Position numbers and translations under genes: made by a program. The notes below the pieces were generated by a model. It was not told the DNA's origin. It did no database searches and saw only the letters and a list, made by a program, of their open reading frames with translations. Shown here one piece after another: positions 1 through 6,232 of a stretch of DNA of 6,276 nt. How positions within the stretch are numbered: position 1 is the first letter of the stretch; every line of letters starts with the position of its first letter. The DNA lies in contig JAIDFD010000215.1 in assembly GCA_029054485.1 (NCBI GenBank), forward strand, positions 1 to 6,276, in the 5' to 3' direction. Source of the DNA: Clostridia bacterium (lineage in GTDB: Bacteria; Bacillota; Clostridia; Christensenellales; Borkfalkiaceae).

Positions 1-42
1 TATTTTAGCGAAAATTGGAAAATTTTTTTTGAAAACGGTTTT

Positions 43-68
43 GCCGCCGAGGAATTGAAGTCCGCGGC
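43..68 (-). other. Small imperfect hairpin downstream of the ABC transporter gene
   Basis: GCCGC (43-47) can pair with GCGGC (64-68), and GGA (51-53) with TCC (61-63), leaving a 3-base bulge (48-50) and a 7-base loop. It lies just past the stop of the transporter gene, where an operon terminator would be expected. Read on the minus strand, however, it is followed by AAAACCG and then an A-run, not a U-run, so it is not a canonical intrinsic terminator. It could be an mRNA 3'-end-protecting stem, the 5' end of a transcript starting at the putative promoter at 76-84, or chance. Confidence 0.25.
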
Positions 69-75
69 TGCAATA

Positions 76-84
76 ATTATAACA
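76..84 (-). promoter_or_regulatory. Possible extended -10 promoter reading off the left edge
   Basis: On the minus strand these bases read TGTTATAAT, a perfect TGn extended -10 element with consensus TATAAT. No good -35 hexamer is seen at the usual distance, where the 3' end of the transporter gene lies. If used, transcription would start near position 69 and run leftward into a gene outside the window. AT-rich intergenic DNA yields such matches by chance, so this is tentative. Confidence 0.25.
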
Positions 85-91
85 CTGTATT

Positions 92-2866
92 TTATTCTGT
101 GCGCAGAGCCACTACGGGGTCTTTTTTCGCCGCCGCAGCCGCGGGAATAAGTCCCGAAATCAGCGTCAGCACCACGCTTACGCAAACCATAACTATTGCC
201 TGCCACCAAGGGAGCGCGGCTATGGTGTAAATTCCCACAAGCACGCCCACTATCAGATTTACTATCAGCGACAACAGGTAGGTTACTATTATTCCGACCA
301 GTCCCGCAGCAAGTCCTATTATAAAGGTTTCGGCGATAAACAGACTCTTAATATCTTTCTTTCGCGCGCCGACCGAACGGAGTATTCCTATTTCCTTTAC
401 GCGCTCCACTACCGAAACGTAGGTGATAATTCCGACCATTACGGTTGAAACAACCAGCGACAGCGCGGTGAACGCAACGAGGGCTATGGTTATCATCTTT
501 ATCATAGTGTTAATCATTCCTATAATAAGCCCTACGGTATCAGTATATTTGACTATATCCGACTCAGCCAGAGTTACGCCGTTATAGCTTTCGCCCGCGC
601 GGCACATATCGTTCCAGCTGTCGAGATAGTCGGTTATTAAATCCTTGCTGTTGAAGTTAAGCGGATAAATGCTTACCGATACAGGCAACCTACTGCCACC
701 CAGCATCGCCGCACTAACGTGCAGTGCCGCCAGCCTGTCGTCCGAACCCGAACCGCCCGTCACCATACTCAACATAGACGTATCCGTTTCGTAAATGTAA
801 CCGGTTGCGCTTGCGGTTTTGAACTTATTTCCGTCTACATAGTTAAAATCGTAATTATAGGGCAGGAAATAGAGCGAATCGCCTTTTGCGTTTATATAGT
901 TGACTATGCGGCTTGAAGCCGAAGTATCAAGCATATGCTCGGTCAACGCATTGGTATAGTAAATTCCCGAATTTAAACAGCCGTAAGAAATACTCTTCTT
1001 CTTTTGCAGAATAACTTTAACCTTTAAATCCACCGCGCCGTCTTTTGAAAAGTTTTCAGACGAGGGATTGTATTTATATTCTGCCGGCAGTGAAAATCCT
1101 TCGCCGAGCTGAAACATCTCGCCCATCGCTTCCGAATAAACTGTATCGTTGGGATACCAGGTAAACGTCTTTGCATTTTCACCGATGAAAAAGTCGTATT
1201 CTTTTCCTGCGAGAAAATCGCTTATCAGACTTTCATCGTAATGCCCTTTATCGTCTATTCCGTTTTCCACAAGCGCCTTATACGCGTAATCGAGGAACTG
1301 CTCCTGCGTAAAATAACCGAATTGTCCGAGCGCCAGATCGGAAATCTGTCTGTCATCGATAACCATAATAAGGCTATCCTTGCTTTGGAAAATATCTTTA
1401 AGCTCATCATCGCTTAGCTTTTCTGTTTTGCCGTTGTAGGTTGCAACAACGTCGTACTGTGATAAAACATAATCGTAATTATCCGGAATTTCGCTGAACG
1501 AGCCTACGGTCGAAATCATAGACGCGTAGTTGGCGTATTCGGGTTCTTTCAAAAGCACGGAAGTATACATCTGGCGTATTGCGGTAATAGAGTAATTTCC
1601 GCTTACGTCCTCGTCTGCATCTTCGAATTTGAATTCATCTTCCGTTATTTTGAAATCGGTATAAATATTGTTGGCAAGATTAAAACGGTAACCGTACTGC
1701 AACGCGTTATAGTACTCTTCGGGCATCTCTTCTATAAATGAAATATAATTATCGTCTATCTTGTTGGTGACAAACGATTTGCCCATTCCCATAAGATTTT
1801 TTAAAAGCGAATCAACGTAAATCTTGCCTTCGTCAAGCTTGCTTATATCAACCTTTTTATCGGAAGAAAAGTCCATAAGCGCTTCAAAGTCGATAGAGGT
1901 TTCCGCAATCGTCAACGGATAGCCCGAAAGCATATCGTTTTCCATATCCTTTATGTACGCCTGCACGCCTGAAGAAATTGCAAGCACCATAGAAACGCCT
2001 ATTATTCCTATACTGCCCGCAACGGACACGAGGGACGTGCGCGCCTTCTTTGACAGCAGGTTTTTGAGGGAAAGCATAAAAGCCATTCCGAAGGACATAG
2101 AAGAACGTTTCTTTTTGCCCTTGCTCTTTTTGACCTCTTCAATCTGTTCGGCGTCCGCTTCCGTCTTTTGCTCTTCAGTTTCCGCGCCGTCGTAGGGCAT
2201 ACTGTCGCCGACGACCAGTCCGTCCAAAAGTCGGATTATGCGCGTTGAATACTGCTCGGCAAGCTCGGGGTTGTGGGTGACCATAATAACCAGTCTTTCT
2301 TTGGAAATCTCTTTGAGTAAATCCATTATCTGGACTGACGTCTTTGAGTCGAGCGCGCCGGTAGGTTCGTCTGCAAGCACGATTTCGGGGTCGTTGATAA
2401 GCGCGCGGGCTATTGCGACCCTCTGCGCCTGACCGCCCGAAAGCTGGTTGGGCTTGCATTTGATTTTGTCGCCCAAGCCGACCTTTTCCAACGCCTCGAC
2501 TGCGCGTGCGCGCCGCTCTTCCTTGCTGACGCCCGCAATCATAAGCGCGAGTTCAACGTTCTGCAAAATGGTCTGGTGGGGAATTAAATGATAGCTTTGA
2601 AAAATAAAGCCTATCGAGTGATTTCTGTAAGTGTCCCAGTCTCTGTCGGTAAACTTTTTCGTGCTGGTGCCGTCTATAATGAGGTCGCCCGTGGTGTACT
2701 TGTCAAGTCCGCCTATGATATTCAACAAGGTGGTTTTACCGCAACCGGAAGCTCCCAGAATGGACACGAACTCGTTTTTGCGGAAACAGAGGCTGACCCC
2801 TTTCAATGCCTGAACGGACTCGCCCGCAGTTTTGTATTCCTTTTTAATATCGTTTAATTGTAACAT
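92..2866 (-). CDS. ABC transporter, fused ATPase and MacB/FtsX-type permease with a very large extracytoplasmic domain
   Basis: A 924-residue single-chain half-transporter, expected to work as a homodimer in the cytoplasmic membrane. The ATPase domain (about 1-220) is complete: Walker A GASGCGKT 38-45, Q-loop Gln90, signature LSGGQ 142-146, Walker B ending ADEP with catalytic Glu167, D-loop ALD 171-173 and switch His198. It resembles the LolD/MacB subgroup. A charged linker (about 225-256, acidic then lysine-rich) leads to TM1 (about 275-300), an outside domain of about 470 residues (303-775), then three TM segments (about 778-815, 845-873, 888-910). The cytoplasmic loop ERVKEIGILRSVGA (821-834) is the FtsX-family hallmark. 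This order is that of MacB, but E. coli MacB is about 650 residues, so the outside domain is much larger here. Such proteins use ATP to drive movements outside the membrane (mechanotransmission), exporting peptides, lipids or antimicrobials; the substrate here is unknown. The start is fixed by AGAGGA four bases upstream, overlapping the gltX stop. It is the last gene of the three-gene operon. Confidence 0.93.
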   Translation of the reverse strand: MLQLNDIKKEYKTAGESVQALKGVSLCFRKNEFVSILGASGCGKTTLLNIIGGLDKYTTGDLIIDGTSTKKFTDRDWDTYRNHSIGFIFQSYHLIPHQTILQNVELALMIAGVSKEERRARAVEALEKVGLGDKIKCKPNQLSGGQAQRVAIARALINDPEIVLADEPTGALDSKTSVQIMDLLKEISKERLVIMVTHNPELAEQYSTRIIRLLDGLVVGDSMPYDGAETEEQKTEADAEQIEEVKKSKGKKKRSSMSFGMAFMLSLKNLLSKKARTSLVSVAGSIGIIGVSMVLAISSGVQAYIKDMENDMLSGYPLTIAETSIDFEALMDFSSDKKVDISKLDEGKIYVDSLLKNLMGMGKSFVTNKIDDNYISFIEEMPEEYYNALQYGYRFNLANNIYTDFKITEDEFKFEDADEDVSGNYSITAIRQMYTSVLLKEPEYANYASMISTVGSFSEIPDNYDYVLSQYDVVATYNGKTEKLSDDELKDIFQSKDSLIMVIDDRQISDLALGQFGYFTQEQFLDYAYKALVENGIDDKGHYDESLISDFLAGKEYDFFIGENAKTFTWYPNDTVYSEAMGEMFQLGEGFSLPAEYKYNPSSENFSKDGAVDLKVKVILQKKKSISYGCLNSGIYYTNALTEHMLDTSASSRIVNYINAKGDSLYFLPYNYDFNYVDGNKFKTASATGYIYETDTSMLSMVTGGSGSDDRLAALHVSAAMLGGSRLPVSVSIYPLNFNSKDLITDYLDSWNDMCRAGESYNGVTLAESDIVKYTDTVGLIIGMINTMIKMITIALVAFTALSLVVSTVMVGIITYVSVVERVKEIGILRSVGARKKDIKSLFIAETFIIGLAAGLVGIIVTYLLSLIVNLIVGVLVGIYTIAALPWWQAIVMVCVSVVLTLISGLIPAAAAAKKDPVVALRTE

Positions 2867-2870
2867 AAAT

Positions 2871-2876
2871 TCCTCT
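2871..2876 (-). promoter_or_regulatory. Ribosome binding site of the ABC transporter gene, fused to the gltX stop
   Basis: The minus strand reads TAAGAGGAATTTATG. The last A of the gltX stop TAA is the first A of AGAGGA, and the ATG follows after only four bases. This decides the start codon and suggests that ribosomes ending gltX reinitiate directly on the transporter gene. Confidence 0.8.
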
Positions 2877-4519
2877 TAAATTTTCGCCGCTTTCAACCTT
2901 GCAAGCGAACGCTCTTTGCCGAGTATTCCCATAATAGTGCATAAGTCGGGAGAATTGGGCATACCCGTTATGGCAATTCTTAAAATTTCCGCAACGTCCG
3001 AAACGTTGCCCTTATAATTTTCGGGGTGCGCTTTGTACTCCGCTGTTTCAGCAGCAAAGCCCACGAGGGGCGCGATTGCCTTGACCTTTGAAAACCAAAC
3101 CGAATTGTCATCGGCGGGGTCGTAGCTTTCGGCAAATTTATCAAGTACCGTATTTACCGTCTTTTTATCAAAGCGGTAATTATACTCGGGCGCGAAAGAA
3201 TCATCGAAGAAGTAATCAATAAGTCTTACGCCCTGCTCGGCGCGCTCGATATCCTTTCTGCGCTTTTTGCCGCCAACGCCCATAATGAGTGCAAGCACTT
3301 TTATAATATAATCTTTATCCTTGAAATGTGCCTTATCTTTTTCGGTGCCGAATTCGTCAACCCAGTTCTTCAAAAATCCGAAACACTCCTCTTCGGACAG
3401 CTTTGAAATTTCGGTGCGCGACAAATCGTTGAGTTTATCCAAATCGAACAGCGCGCCGCTCTTGCCCATTTTTTCAATTCTGAATTTAAAATCTCTGTAA
3501 TCGGCGTCGGGGTTTTTCAAAGTCCACTCCTCGAAGTCGGAGTTTAAAAGAGTCATTAAATACTTGACTACCGCCTTGGGGAAATAGCCCGATTTTCTGT
3601 AATAATCGAGCGAAAGTTCGGGATCCTTGCGCTTTGAAAGTTTGCGCTTCGTTCCGCCGTCCATTTTCATGAGCGAGCAGGTGTGCGCGTACCTGGGCGG
3701 TTTAAAACCGAGAACCTTATGAAGTTCGATATGAACGGGCAAACTTGAAAGCCATTCTTCGCCGCGGATAACCAGCGTGGTGCGCATAAAGTGGTCGTCG
3801 ATCGCGTGCGCAAAATGGTATGTGGGTATTCCGTCCGATTTTAAAATTACAACGTCCTGATCGTTTTCGGTAACGGTGACCTCGCCCTTTATCGCGTCTT
3901 TAAACGCAATTTTATTTTCCGTACTGCCCTGCGATTTGAGGCGGATAACGTAAGGCTTGCCCGCCTTTACGTTGGCTTCTGTCTGCTCAAACGAAAGATT
4001 GCGGCACTTTGCGTATTTGCCGTAGTAGCCCGTAATCAACTTTTGCGCGGTCTGCTCTTCGCGAACGGCGTTCAACTCGTCCTCGGTGCAAAAACAGGGA
4101 TAAGCAAGCCCCTGCTCTATAAGCCGCTTTGCGAACGCGCGGTAAATTTTTGCGCGCTGTCTCTGATAGTAAGGGCCGTACTTGTTGAGGGGCGAGTCAA
4201 TCTCCGCACCCTCGTCGAAATTTATGCCGAAGTATTTAAGCGAGCGGATTACGCTTTCAACCGCGCCGTCCACTTTGCGCTTTTCATCGGTGTCCTCTAT
4301 TCTCAGATAGAAAATACCGCCCGTGGTGTGCGCCGCCCTCTCGTCCGCTAAGGCAGAGTAGAGATTTCCGAGGTGTATAAACCCCGTGGGCGAGGGCGCA
4401 AGGCGGGTTACTTCCGCTTTACTTTCGCGCACGCGCTCGGGGTAAATATTTTCGTACTCCTCGGGCGGAAGCAAATCGTTATCGGGAATTAACAGATCAG
4501 CAAGTTTTTTCAAATCCAT
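2876..4519 (-). CDS. gltX: Glutamyl-tRNA synthetase (glutamate--tRNA ligase), N-terminally extended form
   Basis: A class I aminoacyl-tRNA synthetase of 547 residues that charges tRNA with glutamate in the cytosol. The sequence shows the class I signature RLAPSPTGFIHLGN at 39-52 (HLGN is the HIGH motif), the YLRIEDTD block at 71-78, the conserved block IPTYHFAHAIDDHFM (231-245) with VIRGEE (250-255), and KLSKR (293-297) as the KMSKS loop. CFC at 142-144 and Cys172 resemble the zinc-site cysteines of some GluRS, but a full fourth ligand is not obvious. The C-terminal third (about 340-547) is the helical anticodon-binding part. About 38 residues precede the catalytic motif, where E. coli and B. 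subtilis enzymes have only a few; I recall this longer form from Clostridia. Whether it also charges tRNA-Gln (with amidotransferase correction) cannot be decided here. The start is supported by AGAGGA seven bases upstream. It sits between a regulator and an exporter gene, an uncommon place for a housekeeping synthetase. Confidence 0.96.
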   Translation of the reverse strand: MDLKKLADLLIPDNDLLPPEEYENIYPERVRESKAEVTRLAPSPTGFIHLGNLYSALADERAAHTTGGIFYLRIEDTDEKRKVDGAVESVIRSLKYFGINFDEGAEIDSPLNKYGPYYQRQRAKIYRAFAKRLIEQGLAYPCFCTEDELNAVREEQTAQKLITGYYGKYAKCRNLSFEQTEANVKAGKPYVIRLKSQGSTENKIAFKDAIKGEVTVTENDQDVVILKSDGIPTYHFAHAIDDHFMRTTLVIRGEEWLSSLPVHIELHKVLGFKPPRYAHTCSLMKMDGGTKRKLSKRKDPELSLDYYRKSGYFPKAVVKYLMTLLNSDFEEWTLKNPDADYRDFKFRIEKMGKSGALFDLDKLNDLSRTEISKLSEEECFGFLKNWVDEFGTEKDKAHFKDKDYIIKVLALIMGVGGKKRRKDIERAEQGVRLIDYFFDDSFAPEYNYRFDKKTVNTVLDKFAESYDPADDNSVWFSKVKAIAPLVGFAAETAEYKAHPENYKGNVSDVAEILRIAITGMPNSPDLCTIMGILGKERSLARLKAAKI

Positions 4520-4526
4520 AATTTTT

Positions 4527-4532
4527 TCCTCT
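4527..4532 (-). promoter_or_regulatory. Ribosome binding site of gltX, fused to the stop of the regulator gene
   Basis: The minus strand reads TAAGAGGA, then seven AT-only bases, then ATG. The last A of the regulator's TAA is the first A of the AGAGGA site, the same design as at the gltX/transporter junction. It fixes the gltX start and predicts translational coupling to the regulator gene. Confidence 0.8.
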
Positions 4533-5140
4533 TATTTTTTACGCTTTATGAAGCGTCTTAAAATGAACCAAAGAATTACAAGTATTTCAAATACCGCAGC
4601 CACAACGTACAAAAAACCTATTTTGTCAAAGGGCTTGAAAGTTATAACGAAAATATGAAGCAGCAAAGCAAGCGTCCAGATAATAAGCGAGCTTGCAATC
4701 ATATTGGTTATTCTGTTGCCCCACATCGCGGACATAACCATAAGAACGACCGAACACGCAAACGGCGCGACTACAAATGATAAAAACGCGTAGTCCTCCG
4801 TTGATTTAACGAAGTAGAAAACGGTAAACACAACGGTTGCGATAAACCAAACCAGTCCCGCGGATAGAAGAGTGATTAAAAGTCTCTTTTTTCCGATATT
4901 CATTCTGGGCTTAACGATATTTTCAACCGAAGAGGTGTTTACTATATCGTCCAAAGTGATATCGTACAGGCGGGCAAGCTGGATAAGCACCCTTAAATCG
5001 GGAATTGCCTCTCCCCGCTCCCATTTGGAAACGGCTTTATCCGAGTAGTTCAACTTTTCGGCAAGCTGGGCTTGCGTAAGCTTTGCCTGCGTTCTCAGCT
5101 GTACGAGATTTTTGGCAATAGTTTCTTTCAATGCGTCCAT
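4532..5140 (-). CDS. XRE-family helix-turn-helix regulator with a four-segment membrane domain
   Basis: A 202-residue protein in two parts. Residues about 8-66 form a Cro/C1-type HTH domain: LVQLRTQAKLTQAQLAEKL, then the recognition-helix region around SDKAVSKWERG (33-43) and the IPDLRVLIQLARLYDITLDDIV tail typical of the family. After a short basic linker (78-86) come four hydrophobic segments at about 87-111, 117-138, 145-168 and 174-194, ending in RRFIKRKK, so the C-terminus is probably cytoplasmic. The protein should bind DNA while anchored in the membrane. It is first in the operon, 12 bases ahead of gltX, and may control its own operon; the ligand or stress sensed by the membrane part is unknown. 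The start is the only ATG consistent with the full HTH domain. No Shine-Dalgarno sequence precedes it, and the -10 box lies only six bases upstream, so the transcript may be leaderless. Family is confident; role and target are inferred. Confidence 0.92.
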   Translation of the reverse strand: MDALKETIAKNLVQLRTQAKLTQAQLAEKLNYSDKAVSKWERGEAIPDLRVLIQLARLYDITLDDIVNTSSVENIVKPRMNIGKKRLLITLLSAGLVWFIATVVFTVFYFVKSTEDYAFLSFVVAPFACSVVLMVMSAMWGNRITNMIASSLIIWTLALLLHIFVITFKPFDKIGFLYVVAAVFEILVILWFILRRFIKRKK

Positions 5141-5146
5141 AGATTA

Positions 5147-5175
5147 ATTGTACCATATTTGCAAAGGAAATACAA
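5147..5175 (-). promoter_or_regulatory. Promoter of the regulator-gltX-ABC operon (extended -10)
   Basis: On the minus strand TACAAT (5147-5152) is preceded by TGG, giving TGGTACAAT, an extended -10 element with one mismatch in the hexamer. A weak -35, TTGTAT (5170-5175), lies at the ideal 17-base spacing. The predicted transcription start, about seven bases after the -10, falls on or next to the A of the regulator's ATG at 5140. Confidence 0.6.
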
Positions 5176-5187
5176 GCAAATAGGCAA

Positions 5188-5225
5188 CTCTACTGTGAGT
5201 AGAGAGTGAAATTTTTGTGGTAGAG
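5188..5225. promoter_or_regulatory. Candidate operator: perfect 17-base palindrome plus a third half-site
   Basis: CTCTACT (5188-5194) and AGTAGAG (5198-5204) are exact reverse complements separated by GTG. A near copy of the right arm, GGTAGAG, occurs at 5219-5225, 21 bases further on, which is two helical turns. The palindrome centre is about 56 bases upstream of the predicted operon start, just outside the -35 box, a common place for a regulator to bind. The size and symmetry suit an HTH dimer such as the XRE protein encoded next to it, but that link is inference. The hairpin is not followed directly by a T-run in either direction, so a terminator is unlikely. Confidence 0.45.
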
Positions 5226-5291
5226 TCGGTTTTTTAAACGGTTTACACGAAGAATAAATCTGTGGAGTGGAAAAATCGCAAGTAGGTTGTA

Positions 5292-5321
5292 TTTTCGCGG
5301 AAAATGAGCGATACTTATAAT
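5292..5321 (+). promoter_or_regulatory. Promoter of the DegV-family gene
   Basis: A perfect TATAAT lies at 5316-5321 on the plus strand, in AT-rich sequence. The -35 region is poor (TTTTCG at 5292-5297 with 18-base spacing, or TTTCGC at 5293-5298 with 17). The predicted transcription start is near 5328, giving a leader of about 43 bases. A short stem with GGCG (5331-5334) paired to CGCC (5342-5345) would sit at the very 5' end of the mRNA. Confidence 0.5.
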
Positions 5322-5359
5322 ATAGAAGATGGCGCAACTTTCGCCGTCAAATTAATCTC

Positions 5360-5363
5360 GGAG
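5360..5363 (+). promoter_or_regulatory. Ribosome binding site of the DegV-family gene
   Basis: GGAG is placed seven bases before the ATG at 5371, in an AT-rich surrounding. It supports this start, which also gives the standard DegV N-terminus with the DSS motif at residues 9-11. Confidence 0.7.
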
Positions 5364-5370
5364 TATTGTT

Positions 5371-6232
5371 ATGACTAAATTTGATATTTACGTTGATTCG
5401 TCGGCAAATCTCACAGACGAAATGATAGCTACCGCGAATATAAACGTAATCCCCTATATCTGCACCATAAACGGCGAGGAAAGACTTTGCTACGAAAGCG
5501 GTAAACCCTTTGCCGTTACTGCAAAAAAACATTACGAGGATATGCAGACCGGCGCGGACGCGAAAACCTCGTTAATCGGCGAGGCGAGATTTATCGAGGC
5601 GGTCACCCCCTCTCTTGAAGCGGGCAAAGACGTCTTTATAATTACCATAGCCGCGGGAATCAGCGGCACCTACTCGCAAGCGGTTGCGGCAAAACGCACC
5701 CTTGAAAAGCAGTTCCCCAAAAATAAAGTTTACGTCGGAGACAGCGCAAACGCGTCTTTGGGCGAAGGACTGTTGGCGGTAAACGTAGCGAGGCTTCGCG
5801 ACATTGGCGAAAGTCTTACCGCGTGTGCGGAATGGTTTGAAGAAAACAAGTATAAGATGAACGCATACTGCGTGGTACAGGACTTGAAATATCTCAGAAA
5901 GGGCGGCAGGATTTCCACCACCCTCGCCATTGCAGGCACTATTTTAAATATCAAGCCCATTTTAAGGGCGGACGGCGGCAATCCCGCAAAGCTCACTTTT
6001 TGGTCAAAGGAGCGCGGCAGAAAAAAAGCGTTCGACGCAATTTTGAAAGAGTTTGACGAGCTTTGCATTAACCCCGAAAACCAGACCGTGGCAATAACGC
6101 ACTGTGACTGTGAAGAGGACGCACAAAAGCTTGCCGAGCTTGTAAAAGAACACGGCGCGCGCGAAGTAATCATAGAGTATTACGACCTTTGCACGGGCTC
6201 GCACGTAGGACCGGGAACGCTTGCACTGTTCT
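5371..6232 (+). CDS. DegV family protein (FakB-like fatty acid binding), 3' end cut by the contig end
   Basis: The 287 genuine residues visible match the DegV fold. The N-terminus MTKFDIYVDSSANLT carries the DSS motif (9-11). TSLIG (66-70) sits where the family has TS plus a turn. GISGTY (96-101) and DSANASLGEG (124-133) line the lipid carboxylate site in known structures. LKYLRKGGRIS (172-182) marks the start of the second domain, and GSHVGPGTLALF (276-287) is the conserved C-terminal motif with His278. Characterised members (FakB) bind a free fatty acid and present it to the kinase FakA, which makes acyl-phosphate for phospholipid synthesis; many others have no proven ligand. No FakA gene is in view. 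The gene is divergent from the three-gene operon and has its own promoter. The frame stays open to the last base, but everything after about 6232 is sequencing adapter, so the residues SVSYPNLTLPTKIEV must not be taken as protein. Since the family usually ends soon after this motif, probably only a few residues are missing. Confidence 0.92.

Noticed and set aside
2175..2459. Open frame of 94 codons on the minus strand inside the ABC transporter gene
   Set aside because: It is in a different frame on the same strand as the ATPase domain; the Arg/Gly-rich translation is an out-of-frame reading of the signature and Walker B region.
4043..4351. Open frame of 102 codons on the plus strand opposite gltX
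   Set aside because: Antisense to the conserved catalytic half of gltX; no family resemblance.
5188..5215. Palindrome as an intrinsic terminator
   Set aside because: In the plus direction the stem is AT-rich and the T-run begins several bases after it; in the minus direction no U-run follows. Its place between two divergent promoters also argues against termination.
5128..5337. Open frame of 69 codons on the minus strand across the intergenic region
   Set aside because: It covers both promoters and the palindrome, overlaps the regulator start in another frame, and has no ribosome binding site or recognisable sequence.
5329..5355. Mini-frame ATG to TAA of eight codons in the DegV leader
   Set aside because: It has no ribosome binding site, no codon run suggestive of attenuation and no terminator structure after it; a chance ATG is more likely than a leader peptide.
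5730..6173. Open frame of 147 codons on the minus strand
   Set aside because: It lies wholly antisense to the well-supported DegV gene, has no recognisable domain, and has the Ser/Phe-rich composition usual for a frame shadow.
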